Assembly (NCBI RefSeq): GCF_030295915.1
Contig: NZ_AP027361.1
Coordinates: forward strand, 682,001 to 746,000
Length of the DNA: 64,000 nt
Reading direction: 5' to 3'
Source: Thalassotalea sediminis
Lineage (GTDB): Bacteria; Pseudomonadota; Gammaproteobacteria; Enterobacterales; Alteromonadaceae
In this document: positions 1-6,623 of the stretch, one piece after another
How the letters are laid out: every line of letters begins with the position of its first letter
Position numbering within the stretch: position 1 is the stretch's first letter
Translations under genes and position numbers: made by a program
Notes under the pieces: model-generated
Databases searched by the model: none
What the model was told of the DNA's origin: nothing
The model's input: the letters and a program-made list of their open reading frames with translations, nothing else

Positions 1-205
1 TAACGATATAAATGTTGCCTAATGAATCAAAAACACCAATTAAACCATTTGCACTACTTATCAAACCGTCGACAGGCTGCCAGTTTTCAATCATTATAAA
101 GCACAACACAATGCCGAAAAATAGCGCCAGTAAAGCGTTTTTTCGCCAAATAGCGATGGCAATGGCAATGATTGGAGGAAGTAGACTTAATGGACTGTCT
201 TGCAT
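1..205 (-). CDS. NhaC-like Na+/H+ antiporter, N-terminal part (runs off the window)
   Basis: On the minus strand an open frame starts with ATG at 203-205 and runs off the left edge, giving about 68 residues. It begins MQDSPLSLLPPIIAIAIAIW and continues with two very hydrophobic stretches separated by a short basic turn (WRKN). This opening (SLLPPIIAI, then a second helix LALFFGIVLCFIMI) resembles the N-terminus of NhaC/arginine-ornithine-antiporter-type sodium/proton exchangers in the inner membrane. Only the first two membrane segments are visible, so the subfamily is uncertain. The gene is divergent from gshA across about 290 bp. The plus-strand reading frame over the same bases is its shadow. 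Confidence 0.6.
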   Translation of the reverse strand, partial: MQDSPLSLLPPIIAIAIAIWRKNALLALFFGIVLCFIMIENWQPVDGLISSANGLIGVFDSLGNIYIV

Positions 206-496
206 GAAATTACGATGATGATTGTTTTGCGCCCAACTTTACCTTAAGTTGCTATTATTAGAAACAGTGGAACTAATATTTGCATAAAGATTACATTTGT
301 CTGTAAGTTAATTTTTAAATCGTCGGTCATTAATTACGTGCAAAATATTATCGTAGCGAATATTTAATTAAGTACAACCCCCGTAAACATTGACTGGTAG
401 TAATGTTTTTAATAACAATTGATAACTAAGCATTGAAAAGCAATCTTTTAGCCATACATCTTTAGGCAGAAATCGCTCGATGCAATAGGACCCATT

Positions 497-2068
497 TTGA
501 CATTATCTTTTCAACAGAAAATTAGCGTTCTTGGCGAGGAACGTAATAAAGCAGCGTTAACTGAGATTGGACGTGGCATCGAACGCGAAGGATTAAGAGT
601 ATTGGCCGAAGGGAAGTTATCAGAACATGGCCATTATCAGGCTTTAGGTTCTGCCCTGACACATCCTCATATCACGACCGATTATGCCGAAGGCTTGTTA
701 GAGTTTATTACGCCGGTAAGCTACTCTGTCGAGCAAACTATCTCGCAATTAAAAGACATCCAAAAGTTTACACTTTCGAATATTGATGGCGAACTTATTT
801 GGCCTACCAGTATGCCATGCTTTGTTGATGATGAAGATAATATTGCCTTAGCGTATTACGGCACATCAAATATTGGTAAAATGAAATCTATCTATCGACA
901 AGGGCTTAAAAATAGATACGGAAGTATGATGCAAGTTATTGCAGGCATTCACTTTAATTTTTCATTTCCCAAGTCATTTTGGCAAACGTTAAAATCAACC
1001 GAAGATTCTTCTTTAAGCGAGCAAGACTACATTTCAGCGGGCTATTTTGCCTTATTGCGAAATTATAAGCGTTACTGTTGGCTAATCCCTTATTTATATG
1101 GCAGCTCTCCTGCAATCTGTCCTTCTTTTTTACAAGGTAAAGAGACCAACTTACCTTTTAAAAAGTCTGAGAGTGGTTATATTTACCTGGAACATGCTAC
1201 AAGTTTACGTATGAGTGACCTTGGTTATACCAATAGTGAACAGTCAGCGCTTAGAATTTGTTATAACAACATTGATGAATACATTTCAGGTGTGCAAGAA
1301 GCCATTAGTTTGAGCTCCGATAAGTTCGCTGAAATTGGTGTAAAAGTTGGTGATACTTACCAGCAGTTAAATGCTAATGTACTTCAGATAGAAAATGAAT
1401 TGTACGCCCCCGTAAGACCTAAACAAGTGGCTAATTCAGGCGAAAAGCCCTCACAAGCGTTAAGTCGTAGAGGTGTTCAATACGTTGAAGTTAGAGCGCT
1501 AGATGTTAATCCTTTTGTGGATACTGGCATAAGTGAACAGCAAATCTACTTTCTGGATGTGTTTTTGACCTATTGCGCACTTAAAGAAAGTCCTGAATCA
1601 CTTTGTGAAGTACAAAGTGTATGTGAAAAAAATATGGATGACGTTGTTGTACGAGGTAGAGATCCAAAGCTTTTGTTGGATCATAACGGTGACAAAGTAT
1701 CTGTTAAAGAATGGGGTACGGCAATATTTGAAGAAATGAAATCGGTAGCTATGTTGCTAGATAACGCAAATGGTTCAGATAAATATCAAAAAGCGTTAGC
1801 TTTTGAATTCGAAAAAATTAATGATCCAGATAAAACGCCATCGGCAAAATTACTGCGCGTTGTTAATGATAACAAACAAAGCTTAACCGATTTTACGTTA
1901 CAGCAAGCAGTTACATACAGAGACGAGGCATTGAACAGTGATTATCGCTTTTATAGTGAAGCTTATTTTAATGAGCAAGCTAAAAAGTCTATAGATCAAC
2001 AAAAAGACATTGAACAAAGTGACACTTTACCTTTTGATGATTTTCTAACGGAATACTTCGCGCAGTAA
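497..2068 (+). CDS. gshA: Glutamate--cysteine ligase (gamma-glutamylcysteine synthetase)
   Basis: Catalyses ATP-dependent ligation of glutamate and cysteine, the first step of glutathione synthesis in the cytoplasm. The 523-residue product has the length and hallmark segments of proteobacterial GshA type 1: EIGRGIEREGLRV near residue 25, the TTDYAEGLLEFITP block near 60-75, WPTSMPC near 105, and NRYGSMMQVIAGIHFNFS near 140-155. The start codon is TTG at 497, chosen because AGGA lies 7 bases upstream at 487-490 and the conserved family N-terminus begins there. A candidate promoter is TTGACT (390-395) with a 17-base spacer to a weak TAACAA (413-418). A strong terminator follows at 2083-2110, so the gene is probably monocistronic. 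Confidence 0.96.
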   Translation: MTLSFQQKISVLGEERNKAALTEIGRGIEREGLRVLAEGKLSEHGHYQALGSALTHPHITTDYAEGLLEFITPVSYSVEQTISQLKDIQKFTLSNIDGELIWPTSMPCFVDDEDNIALAYYGTSNIGKMKSIYRQGLKNRYGSMMQVIAGIHFNFSFPKSFWQTLKSTEDSSLSEQDYISAGYFALLRNYKRYCWLIPYLYGSSPAICPSFLQGKETNLPFKKSESGYIYLEHATSLRMSDLGYTNSEQSALRICYNNIDEYISGVQEAISLSSDKFAEIGVKVGDTYQQLNANVLQIENELYAPVRPKQVANSGEKPSQALSRRGVQYVEVRALDVNPFVDTGISEQQIYFLDVFLTYCALKESPESLCEVQSVCEKNMDDVVVRGRDPKLLLDHNGDKVSVKEWGTAIFEEMKSVAMLLDNANGSDKYQKALAFEFEKINDPDKTPSAKLLRVVNDNKQSLTDFTLQQAVTYRDEALNSDYRFYSEAYFNEQAKKSIDQQKDIEQSDTLPFDDFLTEYFAQ

Positions 2069-2082
2069 ATGCCACCAATATT

Positions 2083-2110
2083 AAAAAGGAGCTTTAAGCT
2101 CCTTTTTTTT
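2083..2110 (+). terminator. Intrinsic terminator of gshA
   Basis: Stem AAGGAGC / GCTCCTT (about 2086-2104) with a short TTTAA loop, followed by eight T residues ending at 2110. It lies 15 bases after the gshA stop and faces the terminator of the first minus-strand small RNA unit (2115-2141), so transcription from both sides stops within 60 bp. Confidence 0.9.
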
Positions 2111-2114
2111 GGGC

Positions 2115-2182
2115 AAAAAAAAGCGCGTTAGGGTAACGCGCCTCAAATAAAAGAAAGCAGTCCAGGGAGGTGTTTTGCTCTC
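2115..2182 (-). ncRNA. Small RNA unit 1 with sigma-E-type promoter
   Basis: Promoter on the minus strand: TGAACTT (complement of 2210-2216), 16-base spacer between AACTT and TCTTA (complement of 2189-2193). The predicted start is G at 2182, 7 bases after the -10. The transcript of about 68 nt starts GAGAGC and contains a C-rich unpaired segment, ACACCTCCCT (about 2164-2173), which is complementary to a Shine-Dalgarno sequence. It ends in the hairpin GCGCGTTA/TAACGCGC (2123-2141) and eight U residues. No coding potential is apparent. The promoter pattern matches the known sigma-E/ECF consensus (GGAACTT, N15-17, TCTnA); the regulator itself is inferred. Confidence 0.75.
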
Positions 2183-2287
2183 AAGTAGTAAGACAGGGTG
2201 TTTAAATGAAAGTTCAATTTTTATGCAAATTATTTAAATAAAAACGCACAATAAGCCTGTATTATGAATTAAGTGATTAAAAAACAT

Positions 2288-2352
2288 AAAAAAACGCGTT
2301 AATAAAAATTAACGCGCGAATCGTTCATGAAACATAAGAGAATAACACCTTC
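2288..2352 (-). ncRNA. Small RNA unit 2 with sigma-E-type promoter
   Basis: TGAACTT lies on the complement of 2380-2386 and TCTAA on the complement of 2359-2363, with the same 16-base AACTT-to-TCTAA spacing. Predicted start G at 2352, transcript about 65 nt beginning GAAGGTG. The body contains CTCTTATGTTTCATGAAC, which shares GTTTCATG with unit 3. The terminator is CGCGTTAAT-TTTT-ATTAACGCG (2295-2316) followed by seven U residues. The -10 TCTAA is the closest of the four to the known sigma-E consensus. Confidence 0.77.
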
Positions 2353-2396
2353 AATACATTAGAGCTTATGAGTGAGTTAAAGTTCAAAAAATAAAC

Positions 2397-2460
2397 AAAA
2401 AAAAGCGCATCTTTAAAATGCGCATAACTAAACATGAAACACTAAGGGAATTAACTTCTC
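2397..2460 (-). ncRNA. Small RNA unit 3 with sigma-E-type promoter
   Basis: TGAACTT on the complement of 2488-2494 and TCTCA on the complement of 2467-2471, again 16 bases between AACTT and TCTCA. Predicted start G at 2460, transcript about 64 nt beginning GAGAAG. The body carries AATTCCCTTAGTGTTTCATG; the CCCTT stretch can pair with AAGGG ribosome-binding sites and the TTTCAT stretch with ATGAAA start regions. The terminator stem is GCGCAT/ATGCGC (2405-2423) with eight U residues. Confidence 0.77.
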
Positions 2461-2504
2461 ATAAAGTGAGAGTCGCTTAATCTCAATAAGTTCAAAAATT
2501 AGAT

Positions 2505-2568
2505 AAAAAAAAGCGCATTAAAAAATGCGCTATTAAGATGTTCAAGGGAAACACAATATGAAAGTCTT
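2505..2568 (-). ncRNA. Small RNA unit 4 with sigma-E-type promoter
   Basis: TGAACTT on the complement of 2596-2602 and TCTTA on the complement of 2575-2579, with the conserved 16-base spacing. Predicted start A at 2568, transcript about 64 nt beginning AAGACTTTCATATTG. The complement of its body (2535-2568) reads like a translation start region: AAGGG, nine bases, then ATGAAAG. The terminator stem is GCGCATT/AATGCGC (2513-2530) with eight U residues. It is the promoter-distal end of the array and is divergent from the lipoprotein gene at 2689. Confidence 0.77.
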
Positions 2569-2633
2569 GTAAGGTAAGAGTGGTGTATTTTAAAAAAGTT
2601 CAAAGAAAAAATAATTTTTTTTCATTTTGGTAA

Positions 2634-2653
2634 AATGCCAGTTTTCTGGCATT
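2634..2653. promoter_or_regulatory. Perfect 8-bp inverted repeat between the sRNA array and the lipoprotein gene
   Basis: AATGCCAG-TTTT-CTGGCATT forms a perfect stem 36 bases before the ATG at 2689. It is not followed by a T-run on either strand, so it is more likely an operator or a 5'-leader hairpin than a terminator. No known regulator site is recognised. Confidence 0.35.
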
Positions 2654-2688
2654 ATAAAAATCGTTAAAAATCTGTAGTCTTGGGCTTT

Positions 2689-3309
2689 ATGAATAAAATA
2701 GTTGTTTCTTTTATTGTATTAATTTCAACGTTATTTCTAAGTAGCTGTGCTACACCGCCGCCAAAAAATCCTGAGAATTTATGTGAAATTTTTAGAGAAC
2801 ATAGAGATTGGTATTTCGCCGCTAAAGATGCACGTGAACGATGGGGAACTCCAATTCATGTACCAATGAGCATGATGTATCAAGAGAGTTCATTTAAAGA
2901 TGATGCATTACCGCCTCGTGACTATTTACTTGGTTTTATTCCTTGGGGGCGTGTAAGTACTGCTTACGGCTATTCGCAAGCAAAGACCATGACTTGGCAA
3001 GACTATATTCGTGAAACGGGCAATTCTGGGGCAGATCGAGATGATTTTGACGATGCGATTGATTTTATGGCCTGGTTTATTTTCAAAACAAACAAAATTA
3101 ATCGTGTTTCAAAGTGGGACGCATATAACCAATATTTAAATTATCATGAAGGTTGGGGTGGCTTTAAGCGAAAATCTTATAAAAAGAAGCGCTGGTTAGT
3201 TAAAGTTGCTCGAATCGTAGATAATCGTTCAAGACGCTATAGTAGCCAACTGAAGTCGTGTGAAGCTGAATTGAATGAAAGCAGTTTATGGCGCTGGTTG
3301 TTTGGCTAA
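2689..3309 (+). CDS. Lytic transglycosylase-like (SLT-fold) lipoprotein
   Basis: The 206-residue product begins MNKIVVSFIVLISTLFLSSC, a lipoprotein signal peptide with lipobox LSSC, so it should be anchored to the outer membrane facing the periplasm. The central part has features of an SLT transglycosylase domain: MSMMYQESSF (candidate catalytic Glu in the YQESSF segment, about residue 65) and the later AYGYSQAKTMTW motif, equivalent to the GLMQ region. The family cleaves peptidoglycan glycan strands without hydrolysis. A TTG at 2680 is in frame, but ATG at 2689 gives a standard signal peptide. It sits directly beside the sRNA array. The exact substrate is not known. Confidence 0.8.
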   Translation: MNKIVVSFIVLISTLFLSSCATPPPKNPENLCEIFREHRDWYFAAKDARERWGTPIHVPMSMMYQESSFKDDALPPRDYLLGFIPWGRVSTAYGYSQAKTMTWQDYIRETGNSGADRDDFDDAIDFMAWFIFKTNKINRVSKWDAYNQYLNYHEGWGGFKRKSYKKKRWLVKVARIVDNRSRRYSSQLKSCEAELNESSLWRWLFG

Positions 3310-3848
3310 AGATAGGTGAAACCCACTGTTTCACCGGCCTTTGGATAACTTTTATGCAAAGTGCTATTTTTATCGGCAAATTTAGTGAGTATTGTCGATA
3401 AACAAAGCGATTAGTGCTTTGTTTAATAATCTCAATTTAGTGTAATAATCGTAAAAAACAACTTTTTTATATACCTAGTTTTTCGTAGAAAAGTGCAAAA
3501 ATTTAACAATCCTGTTATGCGCTTTCATTACCAGCTATCAAAGCATTTTTCTTGCCAAAGCCGTTATTTTTATTGAAATTTGCTGCCAGCTCACGTGAGG
3601 TATGGATTTAAAAAAAATGTTAAAAAAACTTCATTTTTTTTCTAAAAAAATATTGCAAATACTGAGCCCTGATGTTTTATGGCTTTGCATTTGTTATCCA
3701 CAGAAATTGTGGAAATGTTAATTGTTGCTATTGTCTGTGGATAACTTTGTGGTTATTTTTTTGGGCTAGTCATATTGATGAAAAAATATTAGGCGAGATG
3801 TATATGCTCATTCGACAGAAGTAGCCGTTTTGAAAAACCGCTACTTCA
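3310..3848. other. Intergenic region with paired DnaA boxes and an A/T-rich tract
   Basis: This 540-bp stretch has no gene. It contains two perfect DnaA boxes, TTATCCACA at 3694-3702 and its complement TGTGGATAA at 3736-3744. They lie within an 11-bp inverted repeat (TTATCCACAGA 3694-3704, TCTGTGGATAA 3734-3744), with half-matches nearby (TTTGGATAA 3350-3358, TTGTGG at 3708 and 3747). About 40 bp upstream is a very A/T-rich tract with A and T runs (3605-3659) and the palindrome CTCACGTGAG (3590-3599). The genes around it are not those that flank oriC in relatives, so a DnaA-titration or reactivation site is the more likely reading. Confidence 0.5.
3315..3335 (+). terminator. Hairpin after the transglycosylase-like gene
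   Basis: GGTGAAAC-CCACT-GTTTCACC begins six bases after the stop codon. The stem is perfect, but no clear T-tract follows (CGGCCTTTGG), so it is a weak terminator or an mRNA-stabilising hairpin. Confidence 0.4.
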
Positions 3849-4116
3849 TTAGGGTCTGTTGAACTTTTGAGATTAAATTTTGTTCGAACTAAACGCTTTT
3901 TGTTCAAGGCGTGAGCAATGTCGCATGGTTATTCCATGTAAATTGCGAACAACGATGAAGAAATAGCGTTTAGCTGAACCCAGAGGGCAGCGTTTTTTGT
4001 CATTTATACGTCGTTATTGCTTTTTCATGTGGAATAACCACATATTAATCGCAATGCCTTGTCTAAATACCAATAAACTGCTGCAAAAATAAACGCGAAA
4101 GTTCAACAGACCCTAA
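3849..4116. mobile_element. MITE-like element with 19-bp perfect terminal inverted repeats
   Basis: The ends are TTAGGGTCTGTTGAACTTT (3849-3867) and its exact complement (4098-4116). The interior carries further opposed segments: TGGTTATTCCATG near 3926 against GGAATAACCACAT near 4030, and CAAGGC(G/A)TTG-like arms. The whole element can therefore fold into a long imperfect hairpin. It has no open frame, so it is non-autonomous. The flanks suggest a TA or TTA target duplication. Its right end overlaps the last codon of corB. A second, collapsed copy lies at 20434-20490, showing it is a mobile repeat family. Confidence 0.8.
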
Positions 4117-5399
4117 TCTTTTGGGTTGGCTTCTTTAAGGTAATACGCTGGGATTATACGTACAGTTTTAATCATATTATCTGTTACATCTACAATTTCG
4201 AGAGGATAACCAGCAATACGCACACTGAGTTTAGCTTCAGGTATATCTTCTAAGTATTCTAGAACAAGACCATTAAGTGTTTTAGGACCGTCTGTAGGGA
4301 AATGCCAGTCCATTTCTTTATTAATGTCTCTAACGGTTGCACTACCATCAACCAAATAACTACCATCGGGTTGAATATGCACTTCTTCAGATGGGGCTGG
4401 TTCTTTTGTTGTGGTAAAGTCACCGACGATTTCTTCGAGTATATCTTCTAGCGTCACTAACCCCTGAATATCCCCATACTCATCTACAACCAATCCGAGG
4501 CGCTCTTTAGCGTGCTGAAACTTTAATATTTGTACATTTAACGTTGTACCTTCGGGAATAAAATATAGTTCTCGAACCGCTCTTAGTAATGTTGCTTTGG
4601 TAAACTGGTTTTTAGACAATAGCTTTAAAGCATCACGCATGTGAACATAACCGACTACGTCATCAATGGTATCGCGGTATAAAAGTACACGTGTGTGTGT
4701 GGCTTGTGTTAATTGCTTTTGGATTTTTTTCCAATCTTCGTTGATATCTATCCCCACTAACTCACTTCGTGGGATCATAATGTCTTCTACAGTTACTTTT
4801 TCTAAGTCTAAGATGCTTACCAACATGCTTTGATCGCGTTCCGCTAATAAAGCACCTGATTCATTTACTACTGTGCGTAATTCCTCAGAACTTAGGCTGT
4901 GTAATTCTCGTTCTTCACGACTAACTCCTAATAAGGCGAGTATGCCATTGGTTATCCAGTTTACTGCGACAACTAGCGGGTAAAACAGTTTTAATAGCAG
5001 TGTTAATAGTATTGAACTCGGAAATGCCACTTTCTCAGGATTTAGTGCTGCCAAAGTTTTAGGTGTTACTTCTGCAAAAATTAAAATCACTAATGTTAAT
5101 ATTAGACCGGCATAGAAAATACCTGCATCACCTATTAAGCGCTCTGCAATAATACCAGCTATGAGCGAGGCAAATACATTAACCAAGTTATTTCCAATCA
5201 AAATTAAGCCGATAAGTTGGTCAGGGCGACTTAATAGTTTGCCGACTCGTTTTGCGCCTTTATGCTTTTGCTTTTCTAAATGGCGTAGCTTGTATCGATT
5301 TAACGACATCATGCCTGTTTCTGAACCAGAAAAGTACGCTGAGATTAGAATTAGTATGCTGAGAATAAGAAATAGCATACTCGTTGAGATGGTATCCAA
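4113..5399 (-). CDS. corB: CNNM/CorB-type membrane protein with CBS pair and CorC_HlyC domain
   Basis: A 428-residue inner-membrane protein in the HlyC/CorC family, linked to magnesium/cobalt efflux or resistance. The N-terminal DUF21/CNNM domain has about four hydrophobic segments (residues 5-160) with the motifs SGSETGMMSLNRYKL and FAEVTPKTLAA. It is followed by a CBS pair (about 205-330, IMIPRSELVGID and LVVDEYGDIQGLVTLEDILEEIVGD) and a C-terminal CorC_HlyC domain. The order corB-ypjD next to ffh matches the yfjD-ypjD-ffh neighbourhood of enterobacteria. The stop codon TAG (4113-4115) is supplied by the end of the MITE, so the original C-terminus may have been slightly longer or different. 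Confidence 0.92.
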   Translation of the reverse strand: MDTISTSMLFLILSILILISAYFSGSETGMMSLNRYKLRHLEKQKHKGAKRVGKLLSRPDQLIGLILIGNNLVNVFASLIAGIIAERLIGDAGIFYAGLILTLVILIFAEVTPKTLAALNPEKVAFPSSILLTLLLKLFYPLVVAVNWITNGILALLGVSREERELHSLSSEELRTVVNESGALLAERDQSMLVSILDLEKVTVEDIMIPRSELVGIDINEDWKKIQKQLTQATHTRVLLYRDTIDDVVGYVHMRDALKLLSKNQFTKATLLRAVRELYFIPEGTTLNVQILKFQHAKERLGLVVDEYGDIQGLVTLEDILEEIVGDFTTTKEPAPSEEVHIQPDGSYLVDGSATVRDINKEMDWHFPTDGPKTLNGLVLEYLEDIPEAKLSVRIAGYPLEIVDVTDNMIKTVRIIPAYYLKEANPKD

Positions 5400-5462
5400 A
5401 TATGGGGTCCTATGTTGCCAAACAAATGCGCTTTATATTAAGGGTTAGTTATAACTTAAATT

Positions 5463-6260
5463 TTAAGATAATAAAAACTCTTTCACAAAGCGACTGCCAA
5501 AATAGGCAAGTGTAAGTAATGTTGAGGCAGATATGATCAAGACTAACACGCGATGACCACGCCAACCTAATTTAAAATGACCCCATAAAGTAACACTATA
5601 TAGTGCTAATGCTGCCAATGATAATACGGTTTTGTGTGCATTGTTAGCTAAAAAGTCATTTAGAAAAACAAAACCAACAAGTTGGCTTAATAATAAACCT
5701 AAGGTGCCAATGGCAAGTATAGTAAATAATTGTCCTTCAACTTGCATTAATGGAGGTAGGTGACTCACTGCAATTAAGTTTTTATCTTTGAGTTTCATAT
5801 TTATGTAGGCAACTTGGAAAGCGTACAGCATGGCAATAATAAGAATACAGTAGGCGACCAATGCTAAAATAATATGGCTAGCAATCGCGAAATTAGCGGT
5901 AGGCAGCAAAATATTACTACTATGAGGAATAAAAATTGAAGTGAGTTGCCACAGACCTGCGAAACTATATGCGACCGGCAATAATAAATTAACTTTATAT
6001 TTTAACGCCATAGCAGTAACCGTTAAGCTAATAACGAGACTGACTAAAGAGATCACATTTGGTAATGCAAAATTAAGATTTTGTTCCGCAAATAAGAAGT
6101 GAGTGGTTGCTAAGGTATGGCCAACAATTGCAAGAGAGCCAATAAGTAAGACCTTAACAATATTAGGCCCCTTTGGGTGAAACAAGCGGAAAACAACGGC
6201 TACTGTTGCAGTGACGTAGCAAATGAAAGCAACTAAACTGCAAATTGACGAAAAATCCAA
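5463..6260 (-). CDS. ypjD: YpjD inner-membrane protein, cytochrome c assembly (CcsA-like) family
   Basis: 265 residues with about eight hydrophobic segments and almost no soluble domain. The family shares the CcsA/CcmC fold but has no proven haem role in YpjD. It lies 63 bp upstream of corB on the same strand, a conserved pairing beside ffh, and genetic work elsewhere links YpjD/CorE to CorB in cobalt/magnesium handling. The ATG at 6258-6260 begins the first membrane helix (MDFSSICSLVAFICY). No terminator separates it from corB, so they are probably co-transcribed. Confidence 0.85.
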   Translation of the reverse strand: MDFSSICSLVAFICYVTATVAVVFRLFHPKGPNIVKVLLIGSLAIVGHTLATTHFLFAEQNLNFALPNVISLVSLVISLTVTAMALKYKVNLLLPVAYSFAGLWQLTSIFIPHSSNILLPTANFAIASHIILALVAYCILIIAMLYAFQVAYINMKLKDKNLIAVSHLPPLMQVEGQLFTILAIGTLGLLLSQLVGFVFLNDFLANNAHKTVLSLAALALYSVTLWGHFKLGWRGHRVLVLIISASTLLTLAYFGSRFVKEFLLS

Positions 6261-6552
6261 ACAAGTATTCCTTTATTTTTGAATGCGTAAAAACACTGTA
6301 AATGTTTATCAATAAACATCACAATTGAAATAAGAACATATTTACTGACTCATCATAATAAAAATAGCCAATGCTTGCTACGTTTATCTGTTCAGAATGA
6401 ATACGTTATGCTTAACGTTATTGTAATAATACGATACATACTATTGTATTAAGATGTTAAGAGGTCAGTTTGATTTAGTGAAGTCAGGTTTATCTCCCAT
6501 AAATTATGTTGGCAATAAGATTGAAATTTTAAATTATGATGCCATTTTATAC

Positions 6553-6591
6553 TTTCGCTTATTTACCTCACGCGTATAATATGAGGTAAAT
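6553..6591 (+). promoter_or_regulatory. ffh promoter with inverted repeat across the -10
   Basis: TATAAT (6575-6580) preceded at 16 bases by TTTCGC (6553-6558) forms a plausible sigma-70 promoter 33 bases before the ffh start. It is bracketed by a perfect 10-bp inverted repeat, ATTTACCTCA (6561-6570) and TGAGGTAAAT (6582-6591), placed where a bound repressor would block RNA polymerase. The rest of the 363-bp gap between ypjD and ffh is A/T-rich, with nothing else clear. Confidence 0.5.
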
Positions 6592-6623
6592 TTTCTCCAA
6601 ACCGCAATTGGCCAGAGTGATAC

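Larger units (their letters stand above)
2115..2602 (-). repeat. Tandem array of four promoter-sRNA-terminator units
   Basis: Four degenerate units lie head to tail on the minus strand. Each has, in minus-strand order, a T-rich tract, TGAACTT, exactly 16 bases, TCTNA, about 65 bases of variable sequence, a GCGC-rich hairpin and seven or eight T residues. The -35 elements start (plus-strand lower coordinate) at 2210, 2380, 2488 and 2596, so units 2, 3 and 4 are spaced exactly 108 bp and unit 1 is 170 bp away. The transcribed parts have diverged much more than the promoter and terminator, although units 2-4 share a GTTTC(AT) core. The array has no open frame of note on either strand. It looks like repeated duplication of one small RNA gene. 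Confidence 0.85.

Noticed and set aside
12-218. 68-residue plus-strand gene at the left edge
   Set aside because: It is the antisense shadow of the NhaC-like membrane protein on the minus strand, which has hydrophobic helices and a family-like start.
2115-2602. REP/BIME-type palindromic repeat cluster
   Set aside because: Unlike REP elements, every hairpin has a U-tract on the same strand and is preceded by a fixed promoter, so terminators of transcribed units fit better.
3605-3744. Chromosomal replication origin at the DnaA boxes
   Set aside because: Only two perfect boxes, no GATC cluster, and none of the expected neighbours (dnaA, mnmG, mioC, rpmH) are near. A smaller DnaA-binding site is more likely.
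3849-4116. Complete insertion sequence
   Set aside because: Inverted ends are perfect, but no transposase frame of any length lies inside.
5161-5448. 95-residue plus-strand frame inside corB
   Set aside because: It lies wholly opposite the well-conserved CNNM domain and has no ribosome-binding site.
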